Shown: piece after piece, positions 1 to 6,415 of the stretch
Layout of the letters: every line of letters starts with the position of its first letter
Position numbering within the stretch: the first letter of the stretch is position 1
Assembly: GCA_041180805.1 (NCBI GenBank)
Contig: JBEGQX010000311.1
Location: forward strand, 1 to 8,507
Length of the DNA: 8,507 nt
Reading direction: 5' to 3'
Source of the DNA: JBEGQX01 sp041180805
GTDB taxonomy: Bacteria; Planctomycetota; Planctomycetia; Gemmatales; Gemmataceae
The notes under the pieces: generated by a model
Databases searched by the model: none
Seen by the model: only the letters and a program-made list of their open reading frames with translations
Told to the model about the DNA's origin: nothing
Translations under genes and position numbers: made by a program

Positions 1-1352
1 ATGTTTGCACAGCAAAGAGCGTTAGCTGCTGCCATGACATTTTTGCCAAGGCAAGGGGCTTCCACACGATTGGCAATAGGATCACAAATCAATCCAAGCA
101 TGCTTTGAAATGCCATGGAAGCGGCTGCGATAGCCTGATCACGTGTTCCTCCAGCAAGCGTCACCAAGGCAGCGGCCGACATACTAGCCGCGGAACCTCC
201 TTCGGCCTGACAACCTCCCACTTCGGCTGCAAAAGTCCAGCGTGTTGCGATAAATACACCTATTAGACCGGCAGCAAGCATGGCTTTTGCCATCTCAGTT
301 TCGTCGCAACCCATGCATTCAGCCATTCCAATCACAGCTCCTGGTAGTGCGGCGCAAGCCCCTGCGGTGGGTGCGGCTACAATCACACCCATGCTACTTT
401 TAACCTCCATCATGGCCGTCACATAAAGGATGATCCGATTAAGGTTGCCAGCATCAAGTAATTCACCACGGTTCATACGCTCCAGAAATTTTCCGCTTTG
501 ATTTCCCAGCACCCGGTCATCATATTTTGTCCCTAGAAGGCCACCCTGGATGGACTTTTTAAGTATCCGCACGATTTCAATCATTTTTTCAAGTACTTGG
601 TTTTCAAGGAAATCACCTCTGGCATTTTCATATTCGATCGCCAATTTCCAAAGTGGGGTTTCCCGGGTTCCATCAAAACTCAGCATCTGGTTGCAACTCT
701 GAAATGGCAGGTTCATATTTTTGCGGGATTGAACTGGCAGCACAGGTGAAAGCCGTTTAACCAGAATAGGATTCAATCCCTGCAAAGAGACGAAAGTCGA
801 GGCCTTTATTTGCCACAAAACGGAGTTATCAAGTTCATGCCTTATTACTTCTTCGGCTTCCACCTGGGGATCCACCTCTTTAGGCAGCCAGACTAATGTT
901 TCGTGATAGCCTCCATCCATTTGAAGGGTAATGCCATCCATGGCAATCACATTCATCATCCCTCCTCCGGTGGATATTGCTATCAGCGTATGCTGTTCTT
1001 TACTGTTCTTCAAAGTAAGCCGATATGTGTTCGGGTGAGGATCCCCGACATCAACAGTTTGAATCTTCAAAAAAATACCGGCATCTTTTAAAGCTTGCGC
1101 TGAATCAGGCAATCGGTCATCGTCCGCCTGCCAACCCAGCAAGCCCCCAAACAATCCCATATCACTACCCTGGCTTTCATGGGTTGTTGGCAGCGATCCT
1201 TCACGATCAAATTCAACCAGTACTTCGGAAATATCGGAATCCATCAGATCCCTCGCCAGCCTTCCAATACGCAGAGCTGCCGCACAATGGGAACTGGAAG
1301 GACCACGCATCACCGGGCCAATCACATCATTAAAAATTGAAACTGCGGCCAT
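1..1352 (-). CDS. sdaA: L-serine dehydratase (L-serine ammonia-lyase), iron-sulfur type, C-terminus cut by window edge
   Basis: Converts L-serine to pyruvate and ammonia in the cytoplasm using a [4Fe-4S] cluster. The frame is open from the ATG at 1352 to the left edge (about 450 residues), so the stop lies outside. The N-terminus carries the family signature GPSSSH (about residues 18-23), part of the beta domain that precedes the catalytic alpha domain in single-chain SdaA enzymes. In the alpha domain APTAGACAALPG, GGCQAEGG, ICDPIAN and APCLGKN are seen. Cys381, Cys423 and Cys434 show the 42- and 11-residue spacing that I recall for the cluster cysteines of E. coli-type SdaA (343/385/396). 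By that comparison roughly 40-60 C-terminal residues are missing. The start gives the expected MAAVSIFNDVIGPV opening, although the upstream ribosome binding site is weak. It is transcribed in the same direction as ssrA but separated from it by a terminator. Identification is firm; the exact subtype is less so. Confidence 0.93.
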   Translation of the reverse strand, partial: MAAVSIFNDVIGPVMRGPSSSHCAAALRIGRLARDLMDSDISEVLVEFDREGSLPTTHESQGSDMGLFGGLLGWQADDDRLPDSAQALKDAGIFLKIQTVDVGDPHPNTYRLTLKNSKEQHTLIAISTGGGMMNVIAMDGITLQMDGGYHETLVWLPKEVDPQVEAEEVIRHELDNSVLWQIKASTFVSLQGLNPILVKRLSPVLPVQSRKNMNLPFQSCNQMLSFDGTRETPLWKLAIEYENARGDFLENQVLEKMIEIVRILKKSIQGGLLGTKYDDRVLGNQSGKFLERMNRGELLDAGNLNRIILYVTAMMEVKSSMGVIVAAPTAGACAALPGAVIGMAECMGCDETEMAKAMLAAGLIGVFIATRWTFAAEVGGCQAEGGSAASMSAAALVTLAGGTRDQAIAAASMAFQSMLGLICDPIANRVEAPCLGKNVMAAANALCCAN

Positions 1353-1522
1353 TTGTTATCTTTCAGAAGCTACGAATTACACGTTTCATTTTGCATCCGG
1401 ATTATGGTTGGGCAAAATGCCAGAAGAAGTAATCATCCTTCCTATTCAAAACCAGTGAAAGTTTAATCTCGAAAAAACCCTTAAGACAGCAGATGATCCA
1501 ATTGCGTTTGTAAAAGGCAAAT

Positions 1523-1558
1523 AAAAAGCCACTTGCGAAAAATCGCAAGTGGCTTTTT
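1523..1558 (-). terminator. Rho-independent terminator of ssrA
   Basis: A perfect 16-bp stem (1523-1538 with 1543-1558) closes a 4-nt AAAA loop. On the minus strand the stem is followed by a T-rich run, and it begins four bases after the mature tmRNA 3' end. The A/T flanks are symmetric, so it could also stop transcription from the other direction. Confidence 0.9.
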
Positions 1559-1561
1559 GAG

Positions 1562-1952
1562 TGGAGGCGCGGGGAATTGAACCCCGGTCCCGAAGCCCTT
1601 CCATGCTGGCGTCTACGTGCGTAGCAAATCGATCTGGCAGTCTTCCTCTGCCGCGTTCACCTTGGTGGATTCGATATGCAAAGCCACTTCAGGCTACCCA
1701 GGTGTGAAGTTTAGAAGGAGTTGCCCCTGGTTCAGCCACTTGCGTGACTTCTAACCCCCGCGATCCAGATTTAACGAGCGCGCTGGAACCTCTCTGGCTA
1801 AGCTCCCAGACACGCGGCTACTGTTTTATTAAGCAGCCATGGAGAACTGCGGTTCAGCAGTTGTAGTTTGATCAGATATTTACGTGGCCCTCTGATCAAC
1901 CACGGCACGCAACCTGCACTTCCGTAAGCCCGGTCGAAACCGGATCGCCCCC
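1562..1952 (-). ncRNA. ssrA: Transfer-messenger RNA (tmRNA, one-piece)
   Basis: Rescues ribosomes stalled on broken mRNAs and tags the nascent peptide for proteolysis, acting with SmpB. Read on the minus strand, the gene begins GGGGGCGATCCGGTTTCGAC and ends GGTTCAATTCCCCGCGCCTCCA, the hallmark tRNA-like ends. The 7-bp acceptor stem pairs GGGGGCG (1946-1952) with CGCCTCC, leaving discriminator A at 1562. The tag frame lies about 95 nt from the 5' end and ends in two TAA codons (see separate entry). The CCA tail is not encoded: the bases after the discriminator are CTC, so CCA must be added enzymatically. At 391 nt it is a standard-size, non-permuted tmRNA. A short ORF at 1896-2123 overlaps it and is not a gene. 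Confidence 0.97.
1826..1858 (-). other. tmRNA proteolysis-tag reading frame
   Basis: Reading in frame with the double stop TAA TAA and taking the GCT at 1858 as resume codon, the encoded tag is AEPQFSMAA. The Ala-Ala end is what ClpXP-type proteases recognise. The resume codon is inferred. In-frame ACA ACT codons precede the GCT, so a start one or two codons earlier cannot be excluded from sequence alone. Confidence 0.75.
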
Positions 1953-1980
1953 GAAATAGTACAAATCTCCATCTGTTCCT

Positions 1981-1986
1981 ATTATA
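1981..1986 (-). promoter_or_regulatory. Candidate -10 box for ssrA
   Basis: On the minus strand a perfect TATAAT lies 28 bases upstream of the mature tmRNA 5' end. That leaves room for a short 5' leader to be removed by RNase P. No good -35 hexamer is seen at 16-18 bases, so the call rests on the -10 match and position only. Confidence 0.35.
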
Positions 1987-2072
1987 TCTCTCGAATTCAT
2001 TTCCGAGATACAGTATTTTTCGTTATTAAGTGAAAAGTATTTCAACCTTTTGTCATTTTTCAGGAAAAAGCC

Positions 2073-2942
2073 ATGATCTCCCTCGCAAGCCTTGTTTTTT
2101 TGGCTATTTTTGCCCCTTCTCAAGATCCAACTCCTTTCCCACTTTGGCCAAAAGGGGCACCCGGAGCTGTAGGGGAAATGGATAATGATAAACCTTCACT
2201 TACCCCTTATTTGCCCCCTAAAGAAAAAGCCACAGGCGCGGCAATTGTTGTTTGCCCTGGAGGCGGTTACGGTGGCTTAGCCGTGGGCCACGAGGGAAAA
2301 GATATTGCGACTTTTTTAAACAACCACGGAATCGCGGCTTTTGTGCTTAAATACCGCCTGGCACCGAAGTATCGCTACCCAAGTTCTTTGCTGGATGCAC
2401 AGCGCGCCATCCGAACTGTCCGGACAAATGCCAAGGAATATGGCATTGACCCCAAACGGATCGGCATTTGGGGGTTTTCCGCAGGTGGACACCTTGCCAG
2501 CACTGCTGGTACCCAGTTTGACCAAGGCAAATCAGATTCCGCTGATCCAATCGATACCGCAAGTTGCAGACCTGATTTTTTAATTCTGGCTTACCCTGTG
2601 ATCACTTTGGAACCGCCTTATGCACACATGGGCTCCAGAAATAACCTTTTGGGCAAAGATGCTGACCCGAAACTGGTAGAAAGTCTTTGCAACCAAAACC
2701 GTGTTACTGCTCAAACTCCCCCCACGTTTCTTTTCCACACCGATGCTGATTCGGGGGTAGTACCTGAAAATAGTGTTCTGTTTTATTTGGCCCTAAAAAA
2801 ACACAAGATACCCGCTGAAATGCATATCTATGAAAAAGGTAAACACGGTATTGGCCTTGGCCCTAACGAAAAAGAATCCGGAACCTGGCCTGATCGCCTG
2901 ATCGGATGGCTAAAGGTTCGTGAAATTATTCCTGCTAACTAA
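2073..2942 (+). CDS. Exported alpha/beta-hydrolase esterase (acetylxylan-esterase-like)
   Basis: A 289-residue secreted or periplasmic esterase, probably removing acyl groups from carbohydrates or small esters. Residues 1 to about 17 form a hydrophobic N-terminal segment (MISLASLVFLAIFAPSQ), unusual for a signal peptide in lacking a basic n-region. The oxyanion strand is VVCPGGGYGGL (59-69), equivalent to HGGG of the hormone-sensitive-lipase-like esterases. The nucleophile elbow is GFSAGG with Ser136. The acid is most likely Asp226 in HTDADSGVVPENS, and the base His258 in KGKHGIG. Thus the full triad is present and the length is normal. AGGAA at 2062-2066 lies six bases before the ATG. The gene ends in tandem TAA codons and is followed directly by a terminator, so it is probably monocistronic. 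The fold and catalysis are secure; the substrate is inferred from family resemblance. Confidence 0.88.
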   Translation: MISLASLVFLAIFAPSQDPTPFPLWPKGAPGAVGEMDNDKPSLTPYLPPKEKATGAAIVVCPGGGYGGLAVGHEGKDIATFLNNHGIAAFVLKYRLAPKYRYPSSLLDAQRAIRTVRTNAKEYGIDPKRIGIWGFSAGGHLASTAGTQFDQGKSDSADPIDTASCRPDFLILAYPVITLEPPYAHMGSRNNLLGKDADPKLVESLCNQNRVTAQTPPTFLFHTDADSGVVPENSVLFYLALKKHKIPAEMHIYEKGKHGIGLGPNEKESGTWPDRLIGWLKVREIIPAN

Positions 2943-2960
2943 TAAAAGCCATCTCCATGA

Positions 2961-2998
2961 GAAGGCCCTTCTTTATAAAAAAGGGCCTTCATTCTTTT
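2961..2998 (+). terminator. Rho-independent terminator of the esterase gene
   Basis: GAAGGCCCTT (2961-2970) pairs perfectly with AAGGGCCTTC (2981-2990) around a 10-nt loop, followed by ATTCTTTT. It lies 18 bases after the esterase stop codon. Confidence 0.88.
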
Positions 2999-3023
2999 AG
3001 TGCTTTCTTTCAAACAGTTCGTA

Positions 3024-3053
3024 TTGACCCAATTTTCAAGGATTGAATAGAAT
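3024..3053 (+). promoter_or_regulatory. Sigma70-type promoter for ispE-spoVG
   Basis: TTGACC (3024-3029) and TAGAAT (3048-3053) each match the sigma70 hexamers at five of six bases, with an 18-base spacer. Transcription would start near 3060, giving a leader of about 60 nt before the ispE start. It sits just downstream of the preceding terminator, which suits an operon promoter. Confidence 0.55.
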
Positions 3054-3122
3054 TTTGGTAATTTGGAAGATTTGAAAGAGACATGAAGTCTTGATTCTCC
3101 TTTACCAAAGGTCATCGTCAGT

Positions 3123-4007
3123 ATGCATCTGCTGGATTCGGAAAATCGACTGCAAATTTGGACACCAGCGAAATTGAATTTCCATTTAGAGATACTTGGA
3201 AAAAGGCCTGACCATTATCATGAAATCCGGACATTTATGGTCCCGATTTCCCTTTACGACATTCTTGAATTTGAACTCTCAGACAATAATCAAATTGAAC
3301 TTTGGTGCGACGACCCAACACTTACTGCGGGTCAGGACAATCTTGTACTAAAAGCTGCAAACCTTCTGAAAAGTTATTCCAAATGCAATTCAGGGGTTCG
3401 CATTCGTCTGTACAAACGCATTCCATGGCAGGCAGGGCTGGGTGGTGGTTCCTCCAACGCTGCTGCCACGCTTTTGGGATTAAACAAGTTTTGGCGGCTA
3501 GGCCTTAAAAAAAACACGCTCCACGAATTAGCCAGCCAAATGGGAAGCGATATCAATTTCTTTCTTGAAGAAAGCCCGGCATGGTGCTCTGGCAGGGGAG
3601 AACGAGTGGTAAAAACCACCATCTCCGTCCCCTACTTCTGTCTGATTATCAAACCGGATTTTGGCCTTTCCACCGCAAAGGTTTATTCCAATTTATCCCT
3701 GACGGATCATAAACACATCAATCAAGAGACCCCCAGGGCATTTGGGGATTTAAAAACATTTTTGCGAAACGACTTGGAGAAACCAGCGTGCCTGCTGGAG
3801 CCAGCATTGAAGGGCATCTTTAAAGGGCTAAAGAATTCCGGAAGTGAACTCATGCTGCTTAGCGGAAGTGGTAGTGCTGTTTTCAGCCTTCATAGCAGCA
3901 AACAAGATGCCCTGAATTGCGCCCATAATCTTTTGGAAACAGAAACCTCCGGCTGCATTCAAAAAGTCTTCTTTGCCGGACCGGATACCACCTGTTCATT
4001 TCAATAA
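3123..4007 (+). CDS. ispE: 4-diphosphocytidyl-2-C-methyl-D-erythritol kinase
   Basis: Phosphorylates CDP-methylerythritol with ATP in the non-mevalonate (MEP) pathway to isopentenyl diphosphate; a cytoplasmic GHMP-family kinase. The 294-residue length is usual. Seen in order: the substrate-binding AKLNFHLEILGKRPDHYHE near the N-terminus (Lys17), the GHMP glycine loop PWQAGLGGGSSNAA (101-114), QMGSDINFF with the probable catalytic base Asp143, CSGRGE (155-160), the NDLE motif (216-219), and the C-terminal GHMP motif LLSGSGSAVF (245-254). The start has only a weak AAAGG about 11 bases upstream, but no better in-frame start is near. It heads a two-gene unit with spoVG, whose preferred start lies 11 bases after this stop. 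Nothing essential is missing. Confidence 0.96.
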   Translation: MHLLDSENRLQIWTPAKLNFHLEILGKRPDHYHEIRTFMVPISLYDILEFELSDNNQIELWCDDPTLTAGQDNLVLKAANLLKSYSKCNSGVRIRLYKRIPWQAGLGGGSSNAAATLLGLNKFWRLGLKKNTLHELASQMGSDINFFLEESPAWCSGRGERVVKTTISVPYFCLIIKPDFGLSTAKVYSNLSLTDHKHINQETPRAFGDLKTFLRNDLEKPACLLEPALKGIFKGLKNSGSELMLLSGSGSAVFSLHSSKQDALNCAHNLLETETSGCIQKVFFAGPDTTCSFQ

Positions 4008-4008
4008 T

Positions 4009-4012
4009 GGAG
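4009..4012 (+). promoter_or_regulatory. Ribosome binding site deciding the spoVG start
   Basis: GGAG lies six bases upstream of the ATG at 4019. The earlier in-frame ATG at 4007, which overlaps the ispE stop as TAATG, has no comparable site and would itself overlap this GGAG. Starting at 4019 also gives MQITEVRIKL, which aligns with the usual SpoVG opening. Confidence 0.65.
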
Positions 4013-4018
4013 CGAAAA

Positions 4019-4528
4019 ATGCAAATTACCGAAGTTCGCATCAAGTTGATGAATGACAGCAATGACAAGGAAAAACTTCAGGCCTTTTGTTCTATAACCA
4101 TTGATCATGAATTTGTAATCCGGGATCTGAAGATTATTGAAAGCACCAGGGGATGGTTTGTTGCCATGCCCTCTCGAAAGCTCATGGACAAATGCAAAAA
4201 ATGTCATTCCAAAAACCCTCTTCGTTCCAGGTTTTGCAACCAATGTGGTTTAAAACTGAATGAAAACCGGGCTATTGGTGATTCCAACGGCAGGACAAAA
4301 CTTCACGCTGACATAGCCCATCCCATCAATCAGTCAAGCAGGGAAAAACTTCAAGAAACCATCTTGAATGCTTTTCATTTGGAAAAAGAAAAGTCAAAAC
4401 AACCTGGCTATGTTTGCACCTACGATGATTTGGATTTTGAATACGAAGCCATGAGCTATGGAAAACTACCAGCTGAAAAAAGCAAAGGCTATCACTTGGA
4501 CCCTGTCCCCAAAGAAAAATCTGCCTGA
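4019..4528 (+). CDS. spoVG: SpoVG-family protein with an inserted CxxC...CxxC zinc-ribbon-like segment
   Basis: SpoVG proteins are small nucleic-acid-binding regulators, known in Firmicutes (sporulation, septation, virulence) and in Borrelia. The core is clear: MQITEVRIKL at the N-terminus, then FCSITIDHEFVIRDLKIIE and GWFVAMPSRK (to about residue 54), then DIAHPINQSSREKLQETILNAFH (about 98-120). Canonical SpoVG is about 85-100 residues and joins these two halves with a short linker. Here about 40 residues intervene and include Cys59, Cys62, Cys73 and Cys76 (CKKC, ten residues, CNQC), a pattern expected to bind zinc. A polar, acidic tail of about 45 residues follows the core and contains YDDLDFEYEAMSYGKLP. 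Total 169 residues from the ATG at 4019; four more if 4007 is used. It is the second gene after ispE. The family call is firm; zinc binding and function in this lineage are inference. Confidence 0.9.
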   Translation: MQITEVRIKLMNDSNDKEKLQAFCSITIDHEFVIRDLKIIESTRGWFVAMPSRKLMDKCKKCHSKNPLRSRFCNQCGLKLNENRAIGDSNGRTKLHADIAHPINQSSREKLQETILNAFHLEKEKSKQPGYVCTYDDLDFEYEAMSYGKLPAEKSKGYHLDPVPKEKSA

Positions 4529-4615
4529 TGATAACTTGTTGAAAGCTTGTGCAACCCACAAACCCATCTTACCCAAATTTACTGCTTTTATACTTTCTGA
4601 AAAATTCTGGCAGTT

Positions 4616-4632
4616 CACTGAATCGTTCAGTG
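4616..4632 (+). other. Short perfect hairpin downstream of spoVG
   Basis: CACTGAA (4616-4622) pairs with TTCAGTG (4626-4632) around a TCG loop. The next bases are GAAAACC, so there is no U-tract and it is not an intrinsic terminator by itself. It may protect the spoVG mRNA end or belong to the folded region that begins at 4668. Confidence 0.5.
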
Positions 4633-4667
4633 GAAAACCAATCCATGGAATGCTTTATTAAATTTAC

Positions 4668-5016
4668 TCAATGTCATTAGATGGCATTGATAGGTGGCCT
4701 GGGTTGACATCCGGGCAAGGATGCTGGAACCGATTTGGTTGCCAATACCATCCCGCAGTGCCTTGTAGGAAAAGGGAATGTTTTCCTACACTTCGCCTGC
4801 TTGCGAAGGAGTGCTGTGTGGGGAATTTTCCCCATTGTTCTGAATTCACCCCTTGGGATGAATGGCAAAACCCTGAAACAAATAAGCTCAGGGAGACAAG
4901 AACGCCTTCGGAGAAATCCCGCGGGTTGTATTCAGGGAAAGGCTGGGAACCTTTCCGAAAGATCAGGATGGATGGAGGTACTTCCCCTATGCATCCATCA
5001 ATCCTGACCTTTTTTA
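4668..5016 (+). ncRNA. Candidate structured non-coding RNA or structured 3' UTR (unrecognised)
   Basis: The 585 bases between spoVG and the next gene hold no convincing CDS, but this part is full of perfect inverted repeats and ends at a terminator. Helices in order: 4668-4676/4682-4690 (9 bp, one G-U); 4708-4712/4719-4723; a two-part closing helix 4739-4743/4864-4868 and 4749-4755/4854-4860. Inside that closing helix sit three hairpins, 4764-4773/4781-4790 (10 bp), 4791-4796/4803-4808, and 4820-4823/4830-4833. Next come 4871-4881/4926-4937 (11 bp, one bulged A), 4936-4942/4950-4956, and the terminator 4963-5007. I see none of the conserved blocks of RNase P RNA, 6S RNA or SRP RNA. The strand is set by the U-tract. 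No clear promoter is seen, so it may be processed from the ispE-spoVG transcript. Folding was judged by eye only. Confidence 0.5.
4963..5015 (+). terminator. Rho-independent terminator ending the structured region
   Basis: TCAGGAT (4963-4969) pairs with ATCCTGA (5001-5007). After one G-A mismatch the helix continues as GATGGA (4971-4976) with TCCATC (4994-4999). CC and a run of six T follow (5010-5015). It lies about 100 bases before the next gene, so it ends the upstream transcript. Confidence 0.85.
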
Positions 5017-5107
5017 ATGCAAGTTTGTCTTCACATCACGCTTTTCCCTTGCCATATAGCACTCCGGATGAAATATTTAAGGTAGCCTTCAAGCTTTCCC
5101 ATGAATT

Positions 5108-5112
5108 AAGGG
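5108..5112 (+). promoter_or_regulatory. Ribosome binding site deciding the start of the 5120 gene
   Basis: AAGGG lies seven bases before the ATG at 5120, but only one base before the upstream in-frame ATG at 5114. Spacing therefore favours 5120. Confidence 0.6.
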
Positions 5113-5119
5113 TATGAAC

Positions 5120-6349
5120 ATGCACGCCACGACATTACGAATATGTTCAATTATGATGGTTTTCGCTTTTGGAATTGTTCTTGCGATTCCATCCCGTGCA
5201 AAAGCGGAAGGCAGTGATGTAAATTTCAAGACATATGACGGTGTGATCATCAGTGGAAAATACTTTCAGTCCATGAAACCCAAGGAATCTGCAACCATAA
5301 TACTTTTGCACAATTTCACCTACCGCAAAGGCCGCGACGAACAGGGTGAGCAATGGGAGAAATTTGCCACCGACTTGCAAGCGGCCGGCCACTCGGTTCT
5401 TATGTTCGATTTCCGCGGTCACGGTAAAAGCGTGAATGTGGACCAGAAATTCTGGGATTACCCAATTAATAAAACCCTTCCCGGAGCAACCAAGAAACTT
5501 TCCAAAATAGGTTACACGGAATTTCCGGCGTCTTATTACCCAAACCTTGTGAATGACATTGCTGCCGCGAAATCATTTCTTGATGTGAGAAATGATGATG
5601 GCGAGGCGAACACCCGCAACCTTGTTGTGATTGGAGCAGGTGAAGGTGCGACTTTGGGAGCACTTTGGATGGCAAGTGAATGGCGCAGGGTTCCCAGTGA
5701 AGTGATTAAGCTGGCCTCACCTGTTGGAATCATCAACACCAGACCCATGCAGGAAAAAATGCTTTTAAAGGCAACACCTGCAACCGACCCGGAAGGCGCT
5801 TCCCAGTTGGCGGCAATCTGGATGTCCATCAGCCCAACTGTTGCAGGTAAATCCATGTCCCAGCTTCCTTCCTGGATCAAGGACATCACCATGGCTAGAA
5901 CCCGAAGAGTACAGATGGTATTCGTTACCAATAAAGAAGATAAAACCAGCGATGATTTTTCTTTGAAGCTTTTAAAGGTCGCTTTGCCAACCTTCAGCAG
6001 AGAAAAGAAAGACGATGGTAAAACAAAAACCACCCGCAAGGATGATCAAAAATTAACCGGGGAATTTTCCTACCTGACCCAGAAACTTACAGGTTCGCAA
6101 CTCATCGAACGATCCAAAGAAGATATCATCAAAAATTACCTTTCTTTAGTTACCAAAAAAGGTGATTCGAATATGCGAACCCATAGCAAAACAGCGTTCG
6201 ATGAATCAGTATCCCAGTGGTTTTTTGGACCATTAGACAAGCTTGGCAATCCGCCGGTTCCTCCAACAGGGATAGGTTTGCCCGCAAAGCTTCCCAACGA
6301 TAAAACCAATGTCCAAATTCTTCCAACAGGAAAAATGGGAGTCAACTAA
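5120..6349 (+). CDS. Exported alpha/beta-hydrolase-fold protein lacking the nucleophile serine
   Basis: A 409-residue exported protein of unknown role. Residues 1 to about 29 form a signal peptide (basic start, hydrophobic core, probable cleavage after AKA29). The hydrolase fold is suggested by ATIILLHNFTYRKG (58-71), the strand and turn SVLMFDFRGHGKS (92-104), and the elbow strand NLVVIGAGEGATLG (167-180). At the elbow the Gly-x-Ser-x-Gly pattern reads GAGEG, placing Gly174 where the serine should be. No obvious acid-histidine pair follows, and the C-terminal half holds a lysine-rich stretch (about 294-311) and a proline-rich end (NPPVPPTGIGLP). Hence it is probably not a serine hydrolase; binding or structural roles are possible. 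It has its own terminator and no operon partner. The frame is intact from start to stop, arguing against a pseudogene. Confidence 0.8.
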   Translation: MHATTLRICSIMMVFAFGIVLAIPSRAKAEGSDVNFKTYDGVIISGKYFQSMKPKESATIILLHNFTYRKGRDEQGEQWEKFATDLQAAGHSVLMFDFRGHGKSVNVDQKFWDYPINKTLPGATKKLSKIGYTEFPASYYPNLVNDIAAAKSFLDVRNDDGEANTRNLVVIGAGEGATLGALWMASEWRRVPSEVIKLASPVGIINTRPMQEKMLLKATPATDPEGASQLAAIWMSISPTVAGKSMSQLPSWIKDITMARTRRVQMVFVTNKEDKTSDDFSLKLLKVALPTFSREKKDDGKTKTTRKDDQKLTGEFSYLTQKLTGSQLIERSKEDIIKNYLSLVTKKGDSNMRTHSKTAFDESVSQWFFGPLDKLGNPPVPPTGIGLPAKLPNDKTNVQILPTGKMGVN

Positions 6350-6364
6350 AAGCTTAAATTTAAA

Positions 6365-6398
6365 AAAAAGGCTTCCAGATAAAACTGGAAGCCTTTTT
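6365..6398. terminator. Bidirectional Rho-independent terminator between convergent genes
   Basis: A 14-bp perfect stem (6365-6378 with 6385-6398) around the loop ATAAAA, with T-runs after the stem on both strands. It lies 15 bases after the plus-strand stop at 6349 and 17 bases after the minus-strand stop at 6416, so it serves both genes. Confidence 0.92.
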
Positions 6399-6415
6399 CT
6401 TTTTTGGATTGGTTT

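Noticed and set aside
1896..2123. A 75-codon open frame on the minus strand
   Set aside because: It overlaps the tmRNA 5' end and the esterase start and has no family resemblance.
3107..3119. The 13-mer AAAGGTCATCGTC repeated at 7982-7994 (core GGTCATCGTC also inside the serine dehydratase gene)
   Set aside because: One shared 13-mer is about what chance predicts in 8.5 kb on both strands; the flanks do not match and no gene relation is shared.
4007..4018. Upstream in-frame ATG for spoVG overlapping the ispE stop (TAATG)
   Set aside because: Translational coupling is possible, but the GGAG site and the alignment with other SpoVG N-termini favour the ATG at 4019.
4668..5016. The folded region as RNase P RNA, 6S RNA or SRP RNA
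   Set aside because: The length would fit RNase P RNA, but its conserved P4 blocks (such as ACAGAA with GGCTTA) are absent on both strands. The SRP core GGTCAGG with GGAAGG and a 6S-like single long hairpin are also absent.
4671..5117. A 148-codon open frame, and another at 4735-5007, on the plus strand
   Set aside because: They run through the hairpin-rich region and across a canonical terminator, have odd Cys/Trp/Pro-rich translations with no family resemblance, and lack a good ribosome binding site. Long open frames here follow from the stop-poor base composition.
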